From UBA699 sp050261915 (GTDB lineage: Bacteria > Bacillota > Clostridia > Clostridiales > Clostridiaceae): 64,000 nt of DNA. The position numbers were made by a program, and so were the translations under genes. This document shows, in pieces, positions 35,390 to 42,860 of the stretch. The DNA lies in the NCBI GenBank assembly GCA_050261915.1, contig JBLNDT010000075.1, positions 1 through 64,000 of the forward strand. The letters run 5' to 3'. A model generated the notes under the pieces. It worked only from the letters and a program-made list of their open reading frames with translations. It was not told the DNA's origin and did no database searches. Numbering within the stretch: position 1 is the first letter of the stretch; every line of letters begins with the position of its first letter.

Positions 35390-37210
35390 ATGTTTGGTTA
35401 TAATGGAACAGTGCTTAGAGTAAATTTAACTGAAAACACAATTAAAAAGGAAGCTCTTGATTTGGAACTTGCAAAAAAATACATTGGAGCTAGAGGTCTT
35501 GGTGTAAAAACATTAATAGACGAAATAGATCCTAAAGTTGACCCACTTTCACCAGAGAACAAATTTATAATTGCAGGTGGTCCGTTAACAGGAGCGCCAG
35601 TTCCTACCAGCGGAAGATTTATGGTTGTTACAAAGGCTCCACTTACCGGAACGATTGGTATATCAAACTCCGGCGGAAAATGGGGAGCTGAAATGAAATT
35701 TGCCGGCTATGATATGATAATAGTTGAAGGAAAAGCAGAAAAACCAGTATACATCAACATAGTAGATGATGTAGTAGAAATTAAAGATGCAGCTGAGGTT
35801 TGGGGAAAATTAACTTTGGATGTTACAGAAAAGCTTAAAGAAATAGAAGGCGCAAAATCCAAGGTACTTTGCATAGGACCTGCAGGAGAAAAACTATCAC
35901 TTATGGCATCTGTTATGAATGATGTAGATAGAACAGCAGGCAGAGGTGGAGTTGGAGCTGTTATGGGTTCTAAAAACCTTAAGGCAATAGTAGTTAAAGG
36001 TACTAGTAAAGTTGCTCTATTTGATGAAGAAAAAACAAAAAGTACATCCAGTGAAAAAACTTCAATTCTGCTTAAGGACCCTGTAGCAGGAGGAGGACTT
36101 CCAACCTATGGAACAGCAGTACTTGTTAATATAATAAATGAAAATGGTGTACATCCAGTTAGGAATTTCCAATTAGCATATACAGACCAGGCTGATAAGA
36201 TAAGCGGTGAAGCTTTAACAGAAAATGCACTTATAAGAAAGAACCCATGTTATAGATGTCCTATAGCCTGCGGAAGATGGGTAAAACTTAATGATGGTAC
36301 AGAATGCGGCGGACCTGAATACGAAACCTTATGGTCCTATGGCTCAGACTGTGATGTTTATGATTTAAATGCAGTTAATGTAGCTAATATGCTATGTAAT
36401 GAATATGGTCTTGATACAATATCTGCTGGAGCAACTATAGCTGCAGCAATGGAATTGTACCAGAGAGGATACATTAAGGATGAAGAAATAGCAGCAGATG
36501 GATTATCACTTAAATGGGGAGATGCTGAAGCAATAACTGGATGGACAAAAAAGATGGGCTTAAGAGAAGGTTTCGGTGCTAAAATGACAGATGGGTCCTT
36601 CAGACTTTGTGAAGCTTATGGAGCACCTGAAATATCAATGACAGTTAAGAAACAGGAACTTCCTGCGTATGACCCAAGAGGAGTACAAGGACATGGTATA
36701 ACTTATGCAGCAAATAACAGAGGTGGCTGTCACATTAAAGGCTACATGATCAGTCCTGAAATTCTTGGATATCCTGAAAAACTTGACAGATTAGCATTAG
36801 ATGGAAAACCAGCATATGCAAAAGTATTCCATGATTTAACAGCAGTTATTGACTCTTTGGGTCTTTGCATATTCACTACATTTGGTCTTGGACTTTCAGA
36901 CTATACACAAATGTATAATGCAGTTGTTGGAGATGTATATACTGATGAAACACTTCTTCAGGCAGGAGACAGAATCTGGACATTGGAAAAAATATTTAAC
37001 CTTAAGGCAGGTTTAACTAAAGCAGACGATACTCTTCCTAAGAGACTTCTTGAGGATCCTATTCCTGAAGGACCTTCTAAGGGAAATGTACACCACTTAG
37101 ATGTATTACTTCCTGAATACTACAGTGTAAGAGGCTGGGATGCAGATGGTATTCCTACAGCTGAAACATTAAAAACACTTGGACTTGAAGAGTATATAGA
37201 CAATATTTAA
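35390..37210 (+). CDS. aor: tungsten-type aldehyde:ferredoxin oxidoreductase
   Basis: A 606-residue AOR-family enzyme. The N-terminal domain is intact (MFGYNGTVLRVNLT, GGPLTGAPVPTSGRF). Fe-S Cys ligands are in NPCYRCPIACGRW (Cys287, 290, 294), with the fourth at Cys493 in SLGLCIF. Pterin-binding stretches such as GRGGVGAVMGSKNLKAI and YDPRGVQGHG are present. It interconverts carboxylic acids and aldehydes with ferredoxin and a tungsto-bispterin. Sigma-54 driven, followed by MoaD-like and MoeB-like genes and flanked by tungstate transport and cofactor genes. Confidence 0.93.
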   Translation: MFGYNGTVLRVNLTENTIKKEALDLELAKKYIGARGLGVKTLIDEIDPKVDPLSPENKFIIAGGPLTGAPVPTSGRFMVVTKAPLTGTIGISNSGGKWGAEMKFAGYDMIIVEGKAEKPVYINIVDDVVEIKDAAEVWGKLTLDVTEKLKEIEGAKSKVLCIGPAGEKLSLMASVMNDVDRTAGRGGVGAVMGSKNLKAIVVKGTSKVALFDEEKTKSTSSEKTSILLKDPVAGGGLPTYGTAVLVNIINENGVHPVRNFQLAYTDQADKISGEALTENALIRKNPCYRCPIACGRWVKLNDGTECGGPEYETLWSYGSDCDVYDLNAVNVANMLCNEYGLDTISAGATIAAAMELYQRGYIKDEEIAADGLSLKWGDAEAITGWTKKMGLREGFGAKMTDGSFRLCEAYGAPEISMTVKKQELPAYDPRGVQGHGITYAANNRGGCHIKGYMISPEILGYPEKLDRLALDGKPAYAKVFHDLTAVIDSLGLCIFTTFGLGLSDYTQMYNAVVGDVYTDETLLQAGDRIWTLEKIFNLKAGLTKADDTLPKRLLEDPIPEGPSKGNVHHLDVLLPEYYSVRGWDADGIPTAETLKTLGLEEYIDNI

Positions 37211-37241
37211 TAAAAGCTGATTATTAGAGTAGGTGATTGAA

Positions 37242-37466
37242 GTGACAATAGAAGTAAGACTTTTTGCCACCTTCAGAAACGGCCGGGAAAAGAAACAGTC
37301 TATGGATTTGAAAGAGGGCTCAAAAGTTGCTGATATACTGGACATTCTAAATATAAATGTAGAAGAACTTGGTATACTGCTTATAAATGGAAGAGATGGT
37401 AGTGTTAATAGTGTCCTTAAAGAATCCGACGTGGTAGCTCTTTTTCCGCCAGTAGGAGGGGGTTAA
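37242..37466 (+). CDS. MoaD/ThiS-family sulfur carrier protein
   Basis: A 74-residue beta-grasp protein ending in PPVGGG, so the essential C-terminal Gly-Gly for thiocarboxylation is present. It starts MTIEVRLFATFRNGREKKQ if GTG 37242 is used (AGGTGATTGA upstream); GTG 37233 is also in frame. It probably supplies sulfur for molybdopterin dithiolene synthesis for the adjacent AOR. No MoaE is in the window. It lies 31 bp after aor and one base before the E1-like gene. Confidence 0.85.
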   Translation: MTIEVRLFATFRNGREKKQSMDLKEGSKVADILDILNINVEELGILLINGRDGSVNSVLKESDVVALFPPVGGG

Positions 37467-37467
37467 G

Positions 37468-38148
37468 TTGAACAGATATTCAAGAAACATGAACACTTTA
37501 TCCCAAGATGAAAACAATAGTTTGAAATCACGGAAGGTGTGTGTTATAGGATGCGGGGGACTAGGAGGATATATTATTGAAGAGCTTGGAAGGATAGGCG
37601 TTGGATATATTACTGCAGTAGATGCTGATGTATTTGATGAAACCAATCTTAACAGGCAGATATTATCTGATATCACCCTTATTGGTATCAGCAAGTCTAA
37701 AGCAGCCAAGGACAGAATGATGAGGGTAAATCCAGAAATTACACTGAATGCTTTACACCAGCGTCTTAATGAAGAAAATGGCATTGAAATTCTTAAAGGG
37801 CACCACGTTGTGGTGGATGCCCTTGACAATGCCACCACCAAGAAACTACTAGGAAGACTTTGCCGCGAACTAAATATACCTTTGGTTCATGGCGCAATAG
37901 GAGGTTGGTATGGTCAGGTTTCAACCATTTTTCCAGGAGATGAGACATTGAACCTTATTTATAAGGATGATAAAGCTGCCGGAGTTGAAAAGCAATTAGG
38001 GAACCCGCCCTTTACACCAGCAATAATTGCATCTATTCAAGTGTCAGAAGTAATAAAGATTCTAATAAATAGAGGAGAATTATTAAGAAATAGTATTCTA
38101 TATATTGATCTTCTAAATATGGATTTTGACTTGATTAGTATTAAATGA
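37468..38148 (+). CDS. ThiF/MoeB/HesA-family adenylyltransferase
   Basis: A 226-residue E1-like enzyme. The nucleotide site is VIGCGGLGGYIIEELGRIGVG, followed by DADVFDETNLNRQ (Arg and Asp of ATP binding). It ends early and lacks the CxxC zinc pairs of classic MoeB, so it belongs to the short HesA/ThiF-like group. It adenylates the C-terminus of the adjacent MoaD-like protein. The start is TTG 37468 with AGGAGGGGG just before it. Third and last gene of the aor operon. Confidence 0.85.
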   Translation: MNRYSRNMNTLSQDENNSLKSRKVCVIGCGGLGGYIIEELGRIGVGYITAVDADVFDETNLNRQILSDITLIGISKSKAAKDRMMRVNPEITLNALHQRLNEENGIEILKGHHVVVDALDNATTKKLLGRLCRELNIPLVHGAIGGWYGQVSTIFPGDETLNLIYKDDKAAGVEKQLGNPPFTPAIIASIQVSEVIKILINRGELLRNSILYIDLLNMDFDLISIK

Positions 38149-38162
38149 TACCCTTTCACTTT

Positions 38163-38198
38163 TATGGCGACCATAGAATACCTGCTATGGCCGCCATA
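38163..38198. terminator. bidirectional terminator between aor and tup operons
   Basis: TATGGCG-A-CCATAG pairs with CTATGG-C-CGCCATA, a 13-bp stem with one mismatch, between convergent units. Confidence 0.75.
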
Positions 38199-38199
38199 T

Positions 38200-38901
38200 T
38201 TATATTCTCCAATTTTTTAAAAAACGTTCAGTTTCTTTGTTCTCAGGGTTGTTTAAAACAATTGATGGAATACCTTTTTCTAAGATTTTACCTGAACTTA
38301 AAAAGATTATTTCATGAGCAATACGCTGAGCCTGGGATGGGTTATGGGTACTGAATATAAAAGTTCTTCCATCTAGTTTATTAACTTCACGAATATAGTT
38401 CTCTATAAGTTCAGCACCTGCAATGTCAGTGGCTGAGGAAGGTTCATCAAGAAGAATTAAATCCTTTTTCATAATAAGTATTCGTGCTAATCCAATTCTT
38501 TGAGCTTCCCCTCCAGAAAGAAATTTAGCCTTTGATTCTAAAAAGCCTCCCATGCCAACTCTATCTAATGAGAATTTAACAATAGAATCCATTTCTGATT
38601 TGGAAAAATTTAGGCTTTCAATTCCAAGGATTAGGTTTTTTCTTACAGATGTGTCAAACATATATACATTTTGATTCATATATGCCACTTTATCCTTTGG
38701 GAAATCCGTTGAGCCATCATATAGTATTTTGCATGAAGAATCATGATCAAGCCCTGCGATCTGCCTTAACAAGGTAGTTTTTCCAGAACCGTTAGGTCCG
38801 ATAATTGCATATATCTTTCCGCTTTCCAGTGTTAAATCAGTCACATCCAATATTTTTCTTGCTGCACGGGTTACTTCAGCTTTTAATACTTCTACTTTCA
38901 T
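38200..38901 (-). CDS. tupC: tungstate ABC transporter ATP-binding protein
   Basis: A 233-residue ABC ATPase. Walker A is IGPNGSGKTTLLRQIAG, the signature is LSGGEAQRIGLARIL and Walker B is LILLDEPSSATD, followed by a His switch in IFSTHNPSQA. It energises tungstate uptake through TupB with TupA. The start overlaps the tupB end by 26 bp. Third gene of the minus-strand tup operon. Confidence 0.88.
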   Translation of the reverse strand: MKVEVLKAEVTRAARKILDVTDLTLESGKIYAIIGPNGSGKTTLLRQIAGLDHDSSCKILYDGSTDFPKDKVAYMNQNVYMFDTSVRKNLILGIESLNFSKSEMDSIVKFSLDRVGMGGFLESKAKFLSGGEAQRIGLARILIMKKDLILLDEPSSATDIAGAELIENYIREVNKLDGRTFIFSTHNPSQAQRIAHEIIFLSSGKILEKGIPSIVLNNPENKETERFLKNWRI

Positions 38902-39592
38902 ATGACATTCCTTCCTGCAAGTTGTTTATTATCCAGTTAATAAAAAATGATATGCTTAAAAGAACAATGCCTAAGGCCAGGGCTTTTCCGTAGTTACCTT
39001 GGCTGGTTTCAAGCATTATTGCGGTGGTCATAACTCTTGTGAAGTACTGAATATTTCCACCAACCAGCATAATGGCGCCAACTTCAGATATGGCCCTTCC
39101 ATACCCTGCCATTATAGCAGATATAATAGGGTATCTGCATTCATAAATTAGAAGCTTTATTGATTTTGCTTTGGTAAGCCCTAAACCCTGGCAGGTTTCG
39201 AATACAGGTTTTACCTTTAGTTTTACAGCAGATAGGGTAAAACCCGCAATTATTGGTGTTACAATAATAACCTGGGCGATAACCATTGCTTTAGGTGTAA
39301 AGAGGAGCTGTGTAAAGCCTAAAGGACCTGTTCGGGATAATATAATATACACTATAAGGCCTGCCACCACTGGCGGCAGACCCATTAATGTATTTGTGAT
39401 TCTTATTAAAATTTTTCTTCCTTTAAAATTGCAGCTTCCCACCAGTACTCCTAAAGGCACTGCAATCATAGCCGATACTAATGTGCTAGATATTGTAACA
39501 ATAAGTGTGAGCTTAATTATTCCATATAATTCAGGGTCGAAGGACAATATAAGATTTACCGCTTCCAGAATTCCGTTTGATAACCCAACCAT
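38876..39592 (-). CDS. tupB: tungstate ABC transporter permease
   Basis: A 238-residue permease with about five to six membrane spans. The cytoplasmic EAA-type loop is GRAISEVGAIMLVGGNI, the characteristic TupB/CysT-like coupling motif. It lies between tupA and tupC in the order found in known tungstate transporters. Tungstate specificity rests on context with tupA and AOR; molybdate transporters have different binding proteins. Start has GGAGG upstream. Confidence 0.9.
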   Translation of the reverse strand: MVGLSNGILEAVNLILSFDPELYGIIKLTLIVTISSTLVSAMIAVPLGVLVGSCNFKGRKILIRITNTLMGLPPVVAGLIVYIILSRTGPLGFTQLLFTPKAMVIAQVIIVTPIIAGFTLSAVKLKVKPVFETCQGLGLTKAKSIKLLIYECRYPIISAIMAGYGRAISEVGAIMLVGGNIQYFTRVMTTAIMLETSQGNYGKALALGIVLLSISFFINWIINNLQEGMSYESRSIKS

Positions 39593-39625
39593 TTAATTAT
39601 CCTCCGTTCCAGTTTAATTTAAATG

Positions 39626-40483
39626 CTATTTACCGTGGTTTACAATAAATAGTGGTTCACCATATTTATCTTTGCCATATTCACCAATTAACTTTAAAAC
39701 TTTATCTGAAGTTATCCACTTAACAAATTCGTCAGAAGCCTCTGTGTTTGTTTTTGAATATTTTTTAGGATCAACTTGTATAATTGTGTACTGGTTCATA
39801 AGGTCCGGAGTAGCATCTACCACTATGTCCAAATCCAGCTTATCTTTCATTGTAAGATATGTAGCCTTGTCTGTAAGAGTATATCCCTTCATTTCGCTAG
39901 CCATGGTTAAAACAGCTCCCATGCCCTTTCCAGCAGATACATACCAGTCACCAGCAGGTGTGATTTTTGATGCTGACCATAATGACAATTCTTTGGTGTT
40001 TGTTCCTGATTTATCTCCTCTAGATACAAATTTAGATTTTGATTCAGCAATCTTTGCAAAGGCTTTTGTAGCATCTAGTCCGCTGCCCTTAATTTTTGCA
40101 GGGTCATCTTTTGGACCTACTACTACAAAATAGTTGTACATAACAGGAATTCTCTTAAGACCATAACCATCAGACACGAATTTTTCCTCAGCAGCTTTTG
40201 AGTGTACCCATATAAGATCCGCATTTCCATCCATTGCAGTCTGTATTGCCTGACCTGAGCCTTGGGATAGAACCTTAAGTTCGATACCTGTATCCTGCTT
40301 AAGCATTGGAGCAAGGTATGTATAAAGTCCAGTATCATTGAGACTTGTGGTGGTGGAAAGTGTTAAATTAGGGTTTTTCAGTTCTTTTTTGCTTGAACAC
40401 CCAGCTAAAGAAAATACAAAAACAAGGATTAATAAAACTAGTGTACTCTTTTTATACATAGAGTTTTTAAGATTTTTTGACAT
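39626..40483 (-). CDS. tupA: tungstate-binding lipoprotein
   Basis: A 285-residue solute-binding lipoprotein. The signal ends in a lipobox (VFVFSLAGCSS). The TupA signature LSTTTSLNDTGLYTYL and SQGSGQAIQTAMDGNADLIWVHSKAAEEKFV bind the oxyanion, and FVSRGDKSGTNTKELSLW is the other anion loop. TupA proteins are selective for tungstate. It is the first gene of the operon and is preceded by a Moco/Tuco-class riboswitch that includes its RBS. Confidence 0.92.
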   Translation of the reverse strand: MSKNLKNSMYKKSTLVLLILVFVFSLAGCSSKKELKNPNLTLSTTTSLNDTGLYTYLAPMLKQDTGIELKVLSQGSGQAIQTAMDGNADLIWVHSKAAEEKFVSDGYGLKRIPVMYNYFVVVGPKDDPAKIKGSGLDATKAFAKIAESKSKFVSRGDKSGTNTKELSLWSASKITPAGDWYVSAGKGMGAVLTMASEMKGYTLTDKATYLTMKDKLDLDIVVDATPDLMNQYTIIQVDPKKYSKTNTEASDEFVKWITSDKVLKLIGEYGKDKYGEPLFIVNHGK

Positions 40484-40486
40484 TTT

Positions 40487-40582
40487 AATTCCCCCTTTTC
40501 TTATTGGAAGGCATAGTCGTTTCCGAGTATACCCTATCGGTCTTTAACCATGCTTATCGTTTAGGTTACAAGACTCGGAATG
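40487..40582 (-). promoter_or_regulatory. Moco/Tuco-class riboswitch of tupABC
   Basis: Read on the minus strand it starts ATTCCGAG (40581-40574) and has the conserved blocks GACCGATAGGG, GGAAACG and AAGAAAAGGGGGAAT. All are shared with the second copy at 41446. The closing helix pairs ATTCC with GGGAAT. The GGGGG that serves as tupA RBS lies in that helix, so ligand binding probably hides the RBS and limits translation. No intrinsic terminator follows. Confidence 0.82.
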
Positions 40583-40592
40583 ATACTTCAAG

Positions 40593-40619
40593 TTTATATA
40601 ACAATGTATTTTATGTCAA
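40593..40619 (-). promoter_or_regulatory. promoter of the tup operon
   Basis: On the minus strand TTGACA (40619-40614) is a perfect -35. The -10 is less clear: TATAAA at 15 bp or TAAACT at 17 bp. It lies just before the riboswitch. Confidence 0.6.
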
Positions 40620-40690
40620 TAAAACGTATTAAAATGATACATGTTCATTTTTTTAACTATACTGTGTTTGGCTGTTTTCCTAGGTTATAC

Positions 40691-40706
40691 TGTTCAATAA
40701 TTGGAC
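40691..40706. promoter_or_regulatory. palindrome similar to the sigma-54 activator sites
   Basis: TGTTCAATAATTGGAC is an almost perfect palindrome (GT-CAAT-A-ATTG-AC). It shares TGTTCAATAAT with the site at 41348. It lies between divergent tupA and mog, but no -24/-12 promoter is next to it. Confidence 0.4.
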
Positions 40707-40782
40707 GGCTGTATAAATTTGAATAAATGCATAGATGATAATTTTGTGATAAAATAAAAAAAACGACTTAAGGAGGAATTTT

Positions 40783-41274
40783 ATGATAAAGACTGCAGTT
40801 CTAACCATGAGTGACAAGGGAGCAAGAGGAGAAAGAGAAGATTTAACAGGACCTGCAATTATTGCATTAATAAAAGAGAATGGGTATAGTGTAGAATATT
40901 ATAAGGTTATTCCAGATGATTTTAACACAATAGTAAAGGAACTTACATATCTTTGTGATGAATTAAGGGTGGAACTTGTTCTAACAAACGGCGGCACAGG
41001 ATTTTCAAAAAGGGATGTAACTCCTGAAGCTACGGAACAGGTAATTGAAAGAAGAACTCCTGGTATTGCAGAAGCCATGAGGGTAAAGTCCCTTCAGATA
41101 ACACCAAAGGCGATGCTATCCCGTGCTGCAGCTGGTATAAGAGGAAACTCTCTTATAGTAAACCTTCCTGGAAGTCCTAAGGGAGCTAAGGAAAACTTGG
41201 AATTTATAATGCCTGCCATCCCACACGGCATAGATATTTTAACAGGAAAAGCATCTGAATGTGCAGTTAAATAA
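40783..41274 (+). CDS. mog: MogA/MoaB-family molybdopterin adenylyltransferase
   Basis: A 163-residue protein of the MogA/MoaB fold. LTMSDKGARGEREDLTGPAI is the N-terminal motif, and VLTNGGTGFSKRDVTPEAT and VNLPGSPKGAKEN are the MPT-binding and adenylation loops. It adenylylates molybdopterin to activate it for metal insertion by MoeA. The AAGGAGG RBS is six bases before ATG 40783. It is separated from the moeA operon by a sigma-54 promoter and riboswitch. Confidence 0.92.
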   Translation: MIKTAVLTMSDKGARGEREDLTGPAIIALIKENGYSVEYYKVIPDDFNTIVKELTYLCDELRVELVLTNGGTGFSKRDVTPEATEQVIERRTPGIAEAMRVKSLQITPKAMLSRAAAGIRGNSLIVNLPGSPKGAKENLEFIMPAIPHGIDILTGKASECAVK

Positions 41275-41295
41275 TTTTAAAGATGAAACTACAAC

Positions 41296-41363
41296 TGTTC
41301 ACAAAAAGCACAGTGCATCATATCAGAACAGTTGATTTGCCGAAAAATGTTCAATAATGTAAC
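41296..41363. promoter_or_regulatory. candidate activator sites for the moeA operon
   Basis: TGTTCACAAAAAGCAC (41296-41311) and TGTTCAATAATGTAAC (41348-41363) start 52 bp apart, the same spacing as the pair at 33521/33573. They also belong to larger inverted repeats (ACTGTTC/GAACAGT around 41295-41333; AATGTT/AACATT at 41347-41366). Confidence 0.5.
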
Positions 41364-41372
41364 ATTTCGATA

Positions 41373-41399
41373 TTAAAGTCCCTGTTTTAGGGACTTTAA
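41373..41399 (+). terminator. hairpin after mog, weak terminator
   Basis: TTAAAGTCCCT and AGGGACTTTAA form an 11-bp stem with a GTTTT loop, but no T run follows. It lies between the activator sites and the sigma-54 promoter. Confidence 0.45.
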
Positions 41400-41402
41400 T
41401 CA

Positions 41403-41419
41403 TTGGCATGATTTATGCT
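41403..41419 (+). promoter_or_regulatory. sigma-54 promoter of the moeA operon
   Basis: TTGGCATGATTTATGCT is a good -24/-12 element, with exactly 10 bp between GG (41405-41406) and GC (41417-41418). The riboswitch begins about 27 bp after it. Confidence 0.85.
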
Positions 41420-41445
41420 GTATATTAAAATGAAACACAATATTA

Positions 41446-41543
41446 TTTTCTCCGAGTCATCCTGCCTAAAGTATATGCCAAGGCAGCTGACCGTTAGGGA
41501 TATGTTGGAAACGATATATCCTCCATTAGGAAAGGGGAATGGT
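41446..41543 (+). promoter_or_regulatory. Moco/Tuco-class riboswitch of the moeA operon
   Basis: TTTTCTCCGAG opens the motif. CTGCC/GGCAG forms an internal stem, GACCGTTAGGG and TTGGAAACGA are the conserved joints, and AGGAAAGGGGAATGG closes with TTCTCC. It matches the molybdenum-cofactor RNA class. Given the AOR and Tup neighbours, the ligand is more likely the tungsten cofactor. Confidence 0.85.
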
Positions 41544-41549
41544 CTTTTC

Positions 41550-41575
41550 CTTTTCATAATATGAAAAGTTTTTTT
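41550..41575 (+). terminator. riboswitch expression-platform terminator
   Basis: CTTTTCAT pairs with ATGAAAAG and seven Ts follow. It lies seven bases after the riboswitch, so ligand binding likely controls premature termination. Confidence 0.85.
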
Positions 41576-41621
41576 ATTTATTGAAGGAAAAGATACCGAT
41601 AAAACAGCAGAGGTGATGAAG

Positions 41622-42848
41622 TTGAATTTATTTAATGTAATTTCCCCAGAGGATGTAATTAAAATATTGCAGGATAACGCAGATGTTAAATTAAACTCTG
41701 AAAAGATTAGTTTGCTTGAATGTTACGGAAGAATATTATATGAAGATATAATATCTGATATAAATCTGCCGGAGTTTAAAAAGTCAACCGTAGACGGTTA
41801 CGCAGTTAGAAGCAAGGATGTGTTCGGGGCATCGGAAACAAGTCCTTCCATGTTGGATTTAAGCGGTGAGGTAAGTATGGGGGTAGCCCCAGAACATGTA
41901 ATATCATTCCCTGGGGAATGCATGTATGTACCAACCGGCGGGATGCTTCCTAATGGAACAGACGGGGTTGTAATGATAGAAAACACAGACAAACTTGATG
42001 ACGTTACCATACTTTGTAACAAACCTGTTGCACCAGGAGAAAATGTGGTGCAGGAGGGGGAAGATATATCAAAAGGCGAAGTGGTTTTAAAAAAAGGTAT
42101 AAAGTTAAGACCTTATGAGGCGGGGGTATTAGCTGGAATTGGTTGTTTAGATGTTAATGTTATTAAAAAACCAAGGGTAGGAATAATTTCTACCGGTGAT
42201 GAAATAGTTAGTCCAGATAAGGAACCATTACCTGGGCAGGTAAGAGATATAAACACTTACCTGCTAAATTCAATGGTTATGGAGAGCGGCGGGGAACCTA
42301 TAGTATATGGATTCGTAAAGGACGATTTCGATTCATTAAAGGGAATATTTGGAAAAGCTCTGGAGGAATGTGATTTGGTTCTGATTTCAGGGGGAAGTTC
42401 AGTAGGAAAGAAAGATGAAACTTTAAATGTTATAAACTCCTTCCCTGACTCAATGATGCTGGTTCATGGTATTTCGATTAAACCTGGTAAGCCAACCATA
42501 ATAGGAAAGGTTTCTAACAAGGTGATATTTGGACTCCCAGGACATCCATTAGCCTGTGCAGTGGTGTTTAAGGCATTTGTAGATAGTTATATAAATATTT
42601 TAACTGGAAGTACAGATGTAAATTATCCAATTGAGTGTGAATTTGAAATTAACTACCATAAGGCTAAGGGGAGAGAAGAATATCTTCCTGTAACAATTGA
42701 AATAGTAAATGGTGTTAAAACAGCAAAACCGGTATTTTCAAAGTCAGGGCTTATTACGGGATTTTCAAAGGCCTTTGGCTATATTAAAATTGATAGGAAT
42801 ATTGAAGGACTATCTGCTGGACAACTTGTTCAGGTTTATAAATTTTAA
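41622..42848 (+). CDS. moeA: molybdopterin molybdenumtransferase MoeA
   Basis: A MoeA protein of about 408 residues. KSTVDGYAVRSKDVFG and CMYVPTGGMLPNGTDGVVMIEN form domain III, and VGIISTGDEIV starts the MogA-like domain with LISGGSSVGKKDET and VHGISIKPGKPT. It inserts the metal (here likely tungsten) into adenylated molybdopterin. TTG 41622 has AGGTGA five bases before it; ATG 41616 and GTG 41613 are also in frame but overlap that RBS. First gene of a five-gene cofactor operon. Confidence 0.9.
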   Translation: MNLFNVISPEDVIKILQDNADVKLNSEKISLLECYGRILYEDIISDINLPEFKKSTVDGYAVRSKDVFGASETSPSMLDLSGEVSMGVAPEHVISFPGECMYVPTGGMLPNGTDGVVMIENTDKLDDVTILCNKPVAPGENVVQEGEDISKGEVVLKKGIKLRPYEAGVLAGIGCLDVNVIKKPRVGIISTGDEIVSPDKEPLPGQVRDINTYLLNSMVMESGGEPIVYGFVKDDFDSLKGIFGKALEECDLVLISGGSSVGKKDETLNVINSFPDSMMLVHGISIKPGKPTIIGKVSNKVIFGLPGHPLACAVVFKAFVDSYINILTGSTDVNYPIECEFEINYHKAKGREEYLPVTIEIVNGVKTAKPVFSKSGLITGFSKAFGYIKIDRNIEGLSAGQLVQVYKF

Positions 42849-42860
42849 GGAGGGGCCAAC

